DNA of 8,703 bases from NCBI GenBank assembly GCA_964431285.1, contig CAYSJO010000096.1, forward strand, positions 1 to 8,703, written 5' to 3'. The DNA is from CAUZFZ01 sp964431285 (GTDB lineage: Bacteria; Planctomycetota; Planctomycetia; Planctomycetales; Planctomycetaceae). Position 1 is the stretch's first letter. Each line of letters starts with the position of its first letter. Below, in pieces: positions 1 through 7,718 of the stretch. A program made the position numbers and the translations under genes. The notes under the pieces were generated by a model that ran no database searches, was not told where the DNA came from, and saw only the letters and a list, made by a program, of their open reading frames with translations.

Positions 1-144
1 AACGCATGCCCCGGACGGCAACTCTATCTCCGTAAACGGTTGCTCCGTTGCGCCTGGCTGATTGAGCAGGCCAGTGAAAGCACCAAGTAAGTCTTCAAGG
101 TTGCTGGTCGGAACGTAAGTTCGAAACTTAGCGTCAATGCCCAT
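1..144 (-). CDS. Partial hypothetical protein (N-terminal 48 residues)
   Basis: An open frame of 48 codons reads leftward from an ATG at 144 and leaves the window without a stop, so the C-terminus is unseen. The protein begins MGIDAKFRTYVPTSNLEDLL and has an amphipathic helix-like stretch (NLEDLLGAFTGLLNQ) followed by an acidic segment. No signal peptide or membrane segment is visible. An AGGG sits about 8 bases upstream of the ATG as a possible ribosome binding site. I do not recognise the family. It points the same way as the lipoprotein gene but lies over 300 bases downstream of it, so co-transcription is unlikely. The case rests on the uninterrupted frame, protein-like composition and a plausible start; codon third positions are less GC-biased than in neighbouring genes. 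Confidence 0.5.
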   Translation of the reverse strand, partial: MGIDAKFRTYVPTSNLEDLLGAFTGLLNQPGATEQPFTEIELPSGACV

Positions 145-463
145 TTCTAAACCCTGAACGAGGTGATTTGATTACAATTCCTTTTGCGAATGACGAGGCA
201 AAGCTAGACGGCACGCTCCCTCATTACCAAGCTCTGTCCGGGTTTCGTGCGGGGACAACGGCGCAAAGTGTGTGCGGTACTGGCCCAGACAATTCAACAG
301 CCGTAAGGCACGACAACACTGCTTGTTGCGGAACCGAAATCACGCGCGGCTGTCGACAAGATGGCCGTGGCCGTCACCGCCAGCACAGAGTACGCGGATT
401 CGTCGAAAGACCCGACAGCCAGGTCGTCGGCATCAGGGTAACATGGCCCATGACGTCATTCCG
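145..463. other. Intergenic stretch, no convincing gene
   Basis: This 319-base gap separates the left-edge gene from the lipoprotein gene. A plus-strand frame starting with TTG at 168 runs to 560, but it overlaps the lipoprotein gene antisense and its composition is Arg/Thr/Ser-rich like a shadow frame. On the minus strand a frame is open for 53 codons (455 down to 297, stop at 294-296); it has coding-like codon use but no ATG, and may be a decayed gene remnant. I see no terminator, tRNA or repeat. Confidence 0.4.
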
Positions 464-880
464 TCAGAGGTTGCGAGACGCGTCCAGTTCCTGGACGACG
501 ACATCAAAGTCGTTTTCGCCCTCAGGTTTTACGGCGAAGCTGAGTCCGGATCGTCTGTAATGAGCAAAGTCCGGATGCAGCGTGGGACCATGGTCATGTT
601 CGTGCAGAGGTAGGTCTTCCGTCACGATCAGCTGGATCACGACTGCGCGATGCTCCCCGGCGACTGCTGCGAATGAAAAGTGACCCTTGCGATCGATCTC
701 GCCGCGAACCGTGTGCGTGCCGTCAGCTGACGAGAATTCGACGACTCCGGTCTCTACAGCAGTCCCGTCCGCCAGGCGGACACGGCCACTGACAGGGTAT
801 GTCGGTGTCGAAGAATCTCCACAACCTGCCAGCGAACTCATCACAATGGCGAGTCCGACGATACACGGTGATCGCAGCAT
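464..880 (-). CDS. Small planctomycete lipoprotein, carboxypeptidase-regulatory-like fold
   Basis: The 138-residue product has a lipoprotein signal: a short basic start, a hydrophobic stretch at residues 6-18 and the lipobox LAGC with Cys20 as the lipidation site. It should therefore be membrane-anchored and face outward. Residues 28-70 (PVSGRVRLADGTAVETG onward) read like the beta-sandwich carboxypeptidase-regulatory/transthyretin-like repeats seen in small planctomycete lipoproteins. The C-terminal part (SGLSFAVKPEGENDFDVVV) matches the usual ending of that group. A His-rich patch, HEHDHG near residue 93, is unusual and might bind metal, which is inference. The start is well supported: GGAG lies 6 bases before the ATG. 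It begins 38 bases after the DUF1559 gene ends on the same strand, so the two probably form an operon. The exact function of this lipoprotein class is not known. Confidence 0.85.
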   Translation of the reverse strand: MLRSPCIVGLAIVMSSLAGCGDSSTPTYPVSGRVRLADGTAVETGVVEFSSADGTHTVRGEIDRKGHFSFAAVAGEHRAVVIQLIVTEDLPLHEHDHGPTLHPDFAHYRRSGLSFAVKPEGENDFDVVVQELDASRNL

Positions 881-918
881 GACATACTCCGCGAAAATGC
901 GAGTCGGGTGGACTCAGA

Positions 919-1974
919 TCAGGGCGTGTTTCCCAGCTGGTCGTCGTCACGATTCGTCAGCTCACCAAGCAGGAGTGTGCTGATTGACGTATTCACGCTC
1001 CGAACACTGCCATCACAAAGTGCAAAGTGACATGTGCCTTCGTGCCAGCTCCCGAACATCAGTGGCGAATTCGGATTGTTGTCGCCGTACCCGGTGCCCA
1101 GTGGCAGTCCCGGGCCGCCGAGACGTGATGCGGCGCTGAAATAGTCGCCGTCGTAGCTCGGACTGTTTTCCGGAAACCTGCCGAGATGTTCTTCGCTCGG
1201 AACATGCAGTTCACCAATCAGGGCAGTGTTGCTGGCACCGTCGCGGATATCACGCATCCGAATCTTGTCCTTCCAGCCGATTCCCTTACCACTTCTGCAC
1301 CGGGCGCGGCTGGCAATCAGAACACCGGACCCGTTTCCGCCAAACCAGAGATCACTGGCTCGGCCGGTTGAGCCGGGCGACAGATCACCGTGATTTGCGG
1401 CATAGTCTGAGACAGCACCTGTCATCGTCTCCGTGCTGCCTGCGGTTGTCACGGTTGTCGTGCATCCGCAGGGAAACGTGATCACTTCGGTCGTGCCGGC
1501 GATGCTGAATCTGCGACTCCCGGTGGCGGAGCTGTCGCGACGCGTGGGGCAAACAAATACGGGCAGGTTCGCATTCCGTAACTCGTCGCCATGATCTTTG
1601 AACGAGCCGTAGAGATCCCACTGGCTCCACAGATTCTCGGCGTCAACGTATGGCATGATACGGACAAGCCATGTTGGCTCATTCCCGCCACACTGTAAGG
1701 CGGGGTCCGGCTCGCCCGGCCTGGGCTGAATGCGGGCGGGCGGAAAGGCTCCGTGGGTGACCTCGAAATTTGATGTGCCGAGTGCCAGTTGCTTCAGGTT
1801 GTTACGACACTGAGTCCGCCGCGCCGCCTCGCGAGCCTGTTGAACCGCCGGCATCAACAGCGCTACGAGGATTCCGACGATCGCAATCACCACGAGCAGT
1901 TCAATCAGCGTAAAGCCACTGGGATGCTTCACCGACCGTGCATGCGAGTTGTTCAAATCATGGATGATCATCAT
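919..1974 (-). CDS. DUF1559 prepilin-like protein (H-X9-DG)
   Basis: The 351-residue product carries a type IV prepilin-like leader: a short basic N-terminus, then G20-FTLIELLVVIAIVGIL with the processing site expected after Gly20 and Glu25 at the +5 position. Its hydrophobic helix spans about residues 21-42. The helix is followed by PAVQQAREAARRTQC and NNLKQLALG, hallmark DUF1559 sequence. Near the C-terminus His311 and Asp321-Gly322 form an exact H-X9-DG motif, the domain associated with prepilin-type processing in planctomycetes. Length is normal for the family. Proteins of this type are secreted pseudopilin-like or cell-surface proteins, present in dozens to hundreds of copies per planctomycete genome, with no established function. 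Two ATGs are adjacent; AGAGGA lies 2 bases before the first (1974) and 5 before the second (1971), so 1971 may be the true start. It probably heads an operon with the lipoprotein gene downstream. Confidence 0.93.
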   Translation of the reverse strand: MMIIHDLNNSHARSVKHPSGFTLIELLVVIAIVGILVALLMPAVQQAREAARRTQCRNNLKQLALGTSNFEVTHGAFPPARIQPRPGEPDPALQCGGNEPTWLVRIMPYVDAENLWSQWDLYGSFKDHGDELRNANLPVFVCPTRRDSSATGSRRFSIAGTTEVITFPCGCTTTVTTAGSTETMTGAVSDYAANHGDLSPGSTGRASDLWFGGNGSGVLIASRARCRSGKGIGWKDKIRMRDIRDGASNTALIGELHVPSEEHLGRFPENSPSYDGDYFSAASRLGGPGLPLGTGYGDNNPNSPLMFGSWHEGTCHFALCDGSVRSVNTSISTLLLGELTNRDDDQLGNTP

Positions 1975-2197
1975 GTTCCTCTCGCGGCAAGGAGTGTCAC
2001 AAGTCTTAGACTACTTCAGAGTTCACATTCTGAATGATCGAATCTGTCAGTTTCTCAGATTCCCGAGATCGGTTCCAACTCTTTCCTGCACTCGACGAAA
2101 TCGGCATCCTGACCCGTCCCCTTCTCCGGTTCGCTGAGTCGGTTATGCTGAGTCCCGCTCCCGCGTCGCCGGAAACGTCCGTCGGAAGGAATTCTCA
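1975..2197. promoter_or_regulatory. Divergent intergenic region with small repeats
   Basis: This 223-base gap lies between two divergent start codons and must hold promoters for both the DUF1559 and the Cys-motif/ABC operons. I cannot name -35/-10 boxes with confidence. Visible structure includes a hairpin GAATCTG (2040-2046) with CAGATTC (2056-2062), a weaker TTCAGA/TCTGAA pair at 2015-2034, and an 8-bp direct repeat GCTGAGTC at 2133-2140 and 2147-2154. The direct repeat has a 14-base period and lies about 45-65 bases before the start at 2198, so it could be an operator; that is inference. The region carries no coding frame of note. Confidence 0.4.
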
Positions 2198-3412
2198 ATG
2201 AAACGCATGATCCTGCTGCTGACTCTGCTTCTTCACGCTTCGCTGGCTCACGCCTGCTCTGTGCCAGTCTTTCGCTATGCGCTGGAACAATGGCGACCCG
2301 ATCCGTTTCCGGTGGTGGTGTTCCACAAAGGCGAAGTGACGCCTGAACTAAAAGCCCTGATTGCACGCATCGAACCCGTTCTGGATGAAAAGACGAAGAG
2401 TCTCCCGAACGCGTGGGTCGAACTCGTGAATCTGGACTCCGATAACGAACCGGAACAGTTGGAACTCTGGGAAAAGCAGAATACGGAGACGCTGCCGTGG
2501 ATGGCCGTGCTGTCACCGCAGAAGTTCGGTCCGCCTGCCCAGGTGCTGGGTGCGGAGTTCAATGCAGAGCAGGTTAATCGACTGTTGGACTCACCCAAGC
2601 GGACCGAGATCACAAAACGCCTGATCGCCGGACATTCGTCCGTCTGGGTGTTGCTTGAGGGTGGTGACGACGACAAGGACAACGCTGCCTTCGAGACATT
2701 GACCATCGAACTGAAACGACTGCAGTCCGAGCTGAAACTGCCGGAGATCGAAGAACAGGATATCGCCGACGGCTTCCTGTCGATCGAGCCGGAAGAACTG
2801 AAGTTGAAATTCTCGGTCGTGCGGGTGTCACGGGACGACGAGAAAGAATCGGCACTCGTGCAGATGCTGCTCAACACCGAGCCCGACCTGCGGGACCCGC
2901 AGTTTGACGGCCAGCCCATGGCGCTGCCGGTTTTCGGTCGCGGACGAGTCCTGTATGCCCTGATCGACAAGGGCATCAACACCGAGGTCATCACTGATAC
3001 ATGCACGTTCCTGACGGGCGCGTGCCAGTGCACGGTGAAGGCACAAAGTCCTGGCGTGGACATGCTGACGTCGGTCGACTGGGACAGCCACATCAGTCCG
3101 ATGTACGAAAAGGACTCGGCTCTGCCGCCATTGACCGGACTGGCCGGGTTCAGTGATCCGGTCGAAGGCGACGAGCCGGAAGACCCGGATTCGCCAGGCG
3201 ATGCCACTGCCAGTAGTGACACAGCAGACTCGGCCGGTGAATCGACACCTGCAGCGACTGTTCAAGTCGCCGCCGTTGCAACGGGAGTGCCTTCCACTCG
3301 AAGTGTGTCGGCTTCAGGCCCCGGTATGGGCAAGCTGGCCCTCTTCTTTGTCGGTGGTCTTTTGGTCGTCGCTGCCGGACTCTCGCTGGTGTTTGCACCG
3401 CGAGAGAAATAG
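2198..3412 (+). CDS. Exported Cys-motif protein, ABC-operon partner, unknown function
   Basis: The 404-residue product starts with a signal peptide (residues 1-19, MKRMILLLTLLLHASLAHA) that would be cut before Cys20. The mature end CSVPVFRYALEQW is striking, and I believe similar starts occur in other planctomycete proteins beside ABC permeases. Cys20 could be lipidated, but AHAC is a poor lipobox. The middle is rich in Glu/Lys/Leu, and VVVFHKG with a later WVELVNLD suggests a thioredoxin-like alpha/beta layout; this is tentative, as no CXXC is present there. Near residue 270 is a C-X6-C-X-C cluster (CTFLTGACQC). A Pro/Ser/Thr/Ala/Asp-rich linker, about residues 320-370, leads to a C-terminal membrane helix (LALFFVGGLLVVAAGLSLVF) and a basic tail. 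It is therefore probably periplasmic with a tail anchor. GGAAGGA lies 7 bases before the ATG. It is the first of three plus-strand genes, suggesting it is the substrate-handling partner of the transporter. Confidence 0.85.
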   Translation: MKRMILLLTLLLHASLAHACSVPVFRYALEQWRPDPFPVVVFHKGEVTPELKALIARIEPVLDEKTKSLPNAWVELVNLDSDNEPEQLELWEKQNTETLPWMAVLSPQKFGPPAQVLGAEFNAEQVNRLLDSPKRTEITKRLIAGHSSVWVLLEGGDDDKDNAAFETLTIELKRLQSELKLPEIEEQDIADGFLSIEPEELKLKFSVVRVSRDDEKESALVQMLLNTEPDLRDPQFDGQPMALPVFGRGRVLYALIDKGINTEVITDTCTFLTGACQCTVKAQSPGVDMLTSVDWDSHISPMYEKDSALPPLTGLAGFSDPVEGDEPEDPDSPGDATASSDTADSAGESTPAATVQVAAVATGVPSTRSVSASGPGMGKLALFFVGGLLVVAAGLSLVFAPREK

Positions 3413-3428
3413 ACGTGGTCAGATCAGA

Positions 3429-3494
3429 AGGCCGGAACAGGCTTGCGCAGTTCCGGCGTCGTTGTGCCGGAACTGCGCAAGCTTGTTCCGGCCT
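3429..3494. repeat. REP-like long hairpin (29-bp arms, 8-base loop)
   Basis: Arm 3429-3457 is the reverse complement of 3466-3494 except for one G/T wobble (3440 with 3483); the loop is 3458-3465. Each arm is itself partly palindromic, starting GCCGGAAC and ending GTTCCGGC, so the unit could fold as one long hairpin or two small ones. It lies entirely between the Cys-motif gene stop and the permease start at 3530. It is not followed by a T-run, so it is not a canonical Rho-independent terminator. The form is that of dispersed REP/MITE-like repeats; that it is dispersed in the genome is inference. Confidence 0.85.
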
Positions 3495-3529
3495 ACCTCA
3501 TCCACCCCATCGTGACCGGAGAATTCAGC

Positions 3530-4888
3530 ATGAGCGTCTGGCAACTCGCTTTGCGGGAAATCCGACACCGTCGACTTAATTCTGCCATGACGCTGCTGTC
3601 GGTCACGATCGCAGTCGGCTGCCTAGTTGGTTCCCAGGCTCTCCTTCGCAGCGACGAAATCCAGACCACGCGCATCCTTGCGGTCAAGCAGACCCAAGTC
3701 GAAGCGGCGATTCAGACACGCGAAGACGAAGTGCAGAAGGCTGGCAAGGAACTGCAGGATGCCACGCGCAAGAACATGCTCAAACTGGGTTTCAACATCC
3801 TGATTCTGCCCGAGAAACAGGACACATCTGAACTGCACCTGAGTGGAGCCCTCAGTGAGACGATGCCGGAATCGCACGTCAAGGCTCTGGCAGAGTCGAC
3901 AATTATCACCGTCAATCACCTGCTTCCCAGCATCACGAAACGAATCACCTGGCCGGAGAAAGAAACCGAAATCATTCTGTATGGGACACGCGGTGAAGTT
4001 CCGATTCTGCATCGTGGTGCCATGAAGAAAGAGCTCCTTGAAGCGGTTGCGCCCGGATCGATGGTTGTCGGCTTCGACCTGCATCAGAAACTCGGACTAA
4101 AGGTAGAAGACGAGGTGGAGTTGCTGGGTAAGACGTTCAAAGTCGCCGAGCTGCATCCTGAACGCGGGTCGTCTGATGACGTCACCGTGTGGCTGAACCT
4201 GAAAGAGACTCAGGAACTCCTGGGTATGGAGAATCTCATCAACGCGATTCTCGCCCTGGAGTGCGAATGCGCGGGTGACCGCATCACTGAGATTCGTGCC
4301 GAGATCGCCAAACTATTGCCGGGTACGCAAGTCATGGAGCGGTATTCAACGGCAGTGACAAGGGCCGAAGGCCGCGCCCGAGCGAAAGAACTGGCCGACG
4401 CCGCTCTGGTCCAAGAACAGGAGAACGGTCGAGAGATCCTCGAACGGGAAGAACGCACGCGAATCGATATCCAGGACCGGCACTACGGACTGGTTGCTAC
4501 TCTCGTGCCTGTCGCACTCGTCGGGTGCTCGCTGTGGATTTCGCTGCTGGCGGTCACGAACGTTCGGCAACGGAGCCACGAAATCGGCATCCTGCGAGCG
4601 ATTGGTCTCAGTTCACGGCAGATCCTGTCCTTGCTGCTGACCAAGTCCCTTTTGACTGGACTGATTGGTGGGATCATCGGCTGCACAGCCGGTCTGCTCG
4701 TGGGTGTTCAATTCAGCGGATTGTCTGCTGTGTTGGATATCTGGCAGCAGTTGTTTGAATCGGAAGCCGTGCTCGCCATCGTCATCCTTTCTCCCATTCT
4801 GGCCCCGGCACTGGCTGCAGCAGCAAGCTGGCCGACCGCACTCCAGGCCGCTCGTCGGGACCCGGCGGTCGTGCTGCAGGGAGAATGA
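3530..4888 (+). CDS. ABC transporter permease, FtsX/MacB type
   Basis: The 452-residue inner-membrane protein has the FtsX/MacB/LolCE plan of four membrane helices. The first lies at about residues 18-39, just after LALREIRHRRLNSAM. A large periplasmic region follows, then three helices at about 323-342, 370-395 and 412-437. The cytoplasmic loop NVRQRSHEIGILRAIGLSSR (residues 344-363) is the typical coupling segment that contacts the ATPase, and the end PAVVLQGE is typical too. Unusually, the periplasmic region is bordered by two charged helical stretches (about residues 43-82 and 280-315) that look like coiled coils standing on the membrane. I chose the ATG at 3530 because GGAGAA lies 6 bases before it and the usual family N-terminus starts there; the longer frame from 3443 would begin inside the palindromic repeat. 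The gene overlaps or abuts the ATPase gene. The substrate is unknown. Confidence 0.92.
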   Translation: MSVWQLALREIRHRRLNSAMTLLSVTIAVGCLVGSQALLRSDEIQTTRILAVKQTQVEAAIQTREDEVQKAGKELQDATRKNMLKLGFNILILPEKQDTSELHLSGALSETMPESHVKALAESTIITVNHLLPSITKRITWPEKETEIILYGTRGEVPILHRGAMKKELLEAVAPGSMVVGFDLHQKLGLKVEDEVELLGKTFKVAELHPERGSSDDVTVWLNLKETQELLGMENLINAILALECECAGDRITEIRAEIAKLLPGTQVMERYSTAVTRAEGRARAKELADAALVQEQENGREILEREERTRIDIQDRHYGLVATLVPVALVGCSLWISLLAVTNVRQRSHEIGILRAIGLSSRQILSLLLTKSLLTGLIGGIIGCTAGLLVGVQFSGLSAVLDIWQQLFESEAVLAIVILSPILAPALAAAASWPTALQAARRDPAVVLQGE

Positions 4889-4917
4889 TTCCGGAACGCG
4901 GACGGGACATTTCCATA

Positions 4918-5580
4918 ATGCTTGTCGAACTGAAAGACCTCACAAAGACGTACACCGGACGCGATGGCAACGTCCGCGCGGTGGATGGCATTAGTTTGTC
5001 AGTCGACACAGGGCAGTTTCTCTCTCTGCAGGGCCCCAGTGGCTGCGGTAAATCGACGTTGCTACTGATGTCTGGCGGGCTGCTGGCTCCTGATTCCGGA
5101 ACGGTCGAAGTCGGCGGTGAGAATACCTATGCGATGAATCCGAATGCTCGTTCGGCGTTCCGGGCCCGCAACATCGGGTTTGTTTTCCAGCAGTTTCATC
5201 TCGTCCCCTACCTGACCGTACTGGAAAACGTACTGGCTCCTTCGATTGCGACTGGTGGGACTGACGGAATGGACCAGGCTCGGGAACTGGTCTCTCAATT
5301 TGGCCTGGACGATCGCAGCGGTCATGTGCCTGGTGAACTGAGCAGCGGCGAACGTCAGCGCACGGCTCTGGCTCGGGCCCTGTTCAACAGGCCGAAACTG
5401 CTGCTCGCTGACGAACCGACGGGTAACCTTGACTACGAGAACTCGCAGACAGTGCTCAAGTATCTGCGGGAGTTCGTGACCGACGGCGGAGCAGTGCTGC
5501 TGGTCACACACGACCCCGTTGCCGCCGAACAGGCGGACCGCGCCATCCAGCTTCGCGACGGACGAATCGAAGGTTCGTAG
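4918..5580 (+). CDS. ABC transporter ATP-binding protein (LolD/MacB-like)
   Basis: The 220-residue ATPase has every nucleotide-binding motif: Walker A GPSGCGKST (39-47), Q-loop glutamine Q91 in FVFQQFHLVP, signature LSSGE (141-145, a mild variant of LSGGE), Walker B with D-loop LLLADEPTGNLD (161-172) and switch histidine H198 in LLVTHDP. FQQFHLVPYLTVLENV and the short length place it in the LolD/MacB/FtsE group, which pairs with FtsX-like permeases such as the one just upstream. It would power that permease from the cytoplasm. The frame is also open from ATG 4885, which overlaps the permease stop as ATGA, but there GGGAG lies only about 1 base away. The start at 4918, with GGGA 10 bases upstream, gives the normal family N-terminus MLVELKDLTKTY. 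The 4885 start (231 residues) remains possible. The last two codons and the stop lie in an inverted repeat. Confidence 0.93.
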   Translation: MLVELKDLTKTYTGRDGNVRAVDGISLSVDTGQFLSLQGPSGCGKSTLLLMSGGLLAPDSGTVEVGGENTYAMNPNARSAFRARNIGFVFQQFHLVPYLTVLENVLAPSIATGGTDGMDQARELVSQFGLDDRSGHVPGELSSGERQRTALARALFNRPKLLLADEPTGNLDYENSQTVLKYLREFVTDGGAVLLVTHDPVAAEQADRAIQLRDGRIEGS

Positions 5581-5698
5581 TAGCCGGACTTGTCCGGCTG
5601 TTATCGAATCGACCACGCCAGTGTCCGCCGTGAATTCCGTCTTTCCCCCTGGGTAGCACACGTCAGGAACGCCGGATGATTTCTGGCTACTACGAACC
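5572..5698. repeat. 14-bp inverted repeat pair enclosing a short palindrome
   Basis: GGTTCGTAGTAGCC at 5572-5585 is exactly reverse-complemented at 5685-5698, with 99 bases between. The left arm includes the final Ser codon and the TAG stop of the ATPase gene. A second, overlapping palindrome, AGCCGGAC TT GTCCGGCT (5582-5599), follows the stop directly and could form a hairpin, but no T-run follows, so terminator function is doubtful. The layout of inverted ends around a small non-coding core resembles a MITE or REP pair. Confidence 0.7.
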
Positions 5699-5815
5699 CA
5701 CGAGCCGCGAAAACGCGATCGTTGTCCGGCACTCCGCCCGCCGATAAACTGCCTCGCTCGTTTCTCGGGTGGAATCCCCGGGTTTGTCGTGATCGGCGAT
5801 TTTTCGGCGGCTCTC
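5581..5815. other. Intergenic region upstream of ilvN
   Basis: These 235 bases between the ATPase stop and the ilvN ATG hold the inverted repeat described above and about 115 further bases with no recognisable gene. The ilvN promoter is expected here, but I see no clear -35/-10 pair. I also see no T-box, leucine-rich leader peptide or other attenuator of the type that controls ilv genes in other bacteria. Confidence 0.4.
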
Positions 5816-6346
5816 ATGAAACACGTTCTCTCCGCACTGGTTGTCAACCAGCCGGGGGTACTCGCGCAGATCTCAGGAATGCTCGCGTCGCGTGCATTCA
5901 ATATCGAGAGTCTGGCCGTTGGAGAAACTGAGAACGCCGAGTTTTCTCGTATCACGTTCGTCGTCAGTGGCGACGATCGCGTTCTTGACCAGGTTCGCAA
6001 GCAGCTCGAAAAGCTGGTCACAGTGGTACGAGTGATCGATTTTGCCGGCCGCGAGTTTGTTGAACGCGATCTGATGCTGATGAAAGTCAACGCGGCCGAC
6101 GGACGGCGAAGCGAGATCAAGGAGCTGGTCGACGTGTTCCGTGGACGGATCGTCGACGTGAGTGCCGGTCACGTGATGATTGAGATTTCCGGCCCGGAGA
6201 AAAAGCTGGAGGCCTTCATCGATCTGATGCGGCCGATCGGTATCCTCGAAATGGTCCGCACCGGGCGAGTCGCTTTGCTGCGGTCGAACGAGGACACCGT
6301 CGACATTTCCGAACGGGCGGCTCACGAGGATCCGACGGTCGGCTAG
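5816..6346 (+). CDS. ilvN: Acetolactate synthase small (regulatory) subunit
   Basis: The 176-residue protein is the regulatory subunit of acetolactate (acetohydroxyacid) synthase, the first common enzyme of valine, leucine and isoleucine synthesis. It binds valine, gives feedback inhibition and activates the catalytic IlvB subunit in the cytoplasm. Residues 2-75 form an ACT domain (HVLSALVVNQPGVLAQISGM, then RAFNIESLAVGETE). Residues 80-160 match the C-terminal ALS domain (ERDLMLMKV, then FRGRIVDVS and GILEMVRTGRVAL). Length is typical of IlvN/IlvH. I use ATG 5816 because known family members start here (M-K/R-H-V-L-S); the frame extends to GTG 5789, which adds nine residues not expected in the family. 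No catalytic-subunit gene (ilvB) is next to it. ilvC follows 300 bases downstream on the same strand, so the pathway context is consistent. Confidence 0.95.
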   Translation: MKHVLSALVVNQPGVLAQISGMLASRAFNIESLAVGETENAEFSRITFVVSGDDRVLDQVRKQLEKLVTVVRVIDFAGREFVERDLMLMKVNAADGRRSEIKELVDVFRGRIVDVSAGHVMIEISGPEKKLEAFIDLMRPIGILEMVRTGRVALLRSNEDTVDISERAAHEDPTVG

Positions 6347-6367
6347 AGATTAGTCAAGGATGGTTCC

Positions 6368-6594
6368 GTCGGCTTCAGCCGACTCTTGCTTTGCCGGTCC
6401 ACCAGCCTGGAGCATTTTCAGAATCAGTATAAACCCCTCTCCCTGACCCTCTCCCCAGCGGGGAGAGGGAACTCGTCTGACTGGTTCCCTCTCCCGGCTG
6501 GGGAGAGGGGTTTTCCAGTCGAATGGACCTACTGAAGACCAACTCTGAAAATGCTCTAGAGCTGGTGGCACACACAGAGTCGGCTGAAGCCGAC
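6368..6594. repeat. 227-bp nested palindromic (MITE-like) element
   Basis: The ends are an exact 18-bp inverted repeat: GTCGGCTTCAGCCGACTC at 6368-6385 and its complement at 6577-6594. Inside them, more arms pair in register: CCACCAGC (6399-6406) with GCTGGTGG (6561-6568), GAGCATTTTCAGA (6410-6422) with TCTGAAAATGCTC (6544-6556), and AAACCCCTCTCCC (6431-6443) with GGGAGAGGGGTTT (6501-6513). The core has five copies of CCCTCTCCC in alternating orientation: forward at 6435, 6447 and 6487, reverse at 6461 and 6501. Within it GGGAGAGGGAAC (6461-6472) pairs with 6484-6495. The whole is non-coding and folds as a long branched hairpin, typical of a miniature inverted-repeat element. It separates ilvN and ilvC. 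Confidence 0.85.
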
Positions 6595-6646
6595 TCACTT
6601 CGTTTCTTACGCCCCGGTCTCGGTCAGAACAAACTGAAAGCCCATT

Positions 6647-7651
<1,005 letters not shown>

Positions 7652-7670
7652 TCGGAATCCGCGAGACGAC

Positions 7671-7704
7671 GACGTCCGGCAGTTCATACTGTCGGGCGTT
7701 TTCT
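7671..7704 (+). terminator. Rho-independent terminator after ilvC
   Basis: CGTCCGGCAGT (7673-7683) pairs with ACTGTCGGGCG (7688-7698) across a TCAT loop, with two G-U wobbles in RNA, giving an 11-bp stem followed by TTTTCT (7699-7704). It starts about 20 bases after the ilvC stop and ends about 15 bases before the end of the convergent small gene, so it probably ends ilvC transcription. Confidence 0.8.
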
Positions 7705-7718
7705 ATGCGCGCCGGTGA

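Noticed and set aside
168..560. 130-residue plus-strand frame starting with TTG
   Set aside because: Its last third runs antisense to the well-supported lipoprotein gene, the composition is Arg/Ser/Thr-rich like a shadow frame, and the GAGGTG upstream is only 2 bases from the TTG.
2275..3222. 315-residue minus-strand frame
   Set aside because: Entirely antisense to the exported Cys-motif gene; Ser/Arg-rich, with no domain-like features. It is a by-product of GC-rich codon use.
3443..3529. Extended N-terminus of the permease (29 more residues)
   Set aside because: It would translate the palindromic repeat; the ATG at 3530 has a good GGAGAA site and gives the family-like N-terminus.
5582..5599. 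Terminator after the ATPase gene
   Set aside because: A short GC-rich hairpin exists but the loop is only 2-4 bases and no T-run follows, so I list it as part of a repeat.
5062..6120. 352-residue minus-strand frame
   Set aside because: It spans the ATPase gene, the repeat region and ilvN in antisense; both plus-strand genes are certain, and the frame shows no family motif.
6435..6509. Possible CRISPR-like array from five CCCTCTCCC copies
   Set aside because: Copies are 9 bp, alternate in orientation and have irregular spacing, so they are palindrome arms and not direct repeats with spacers.
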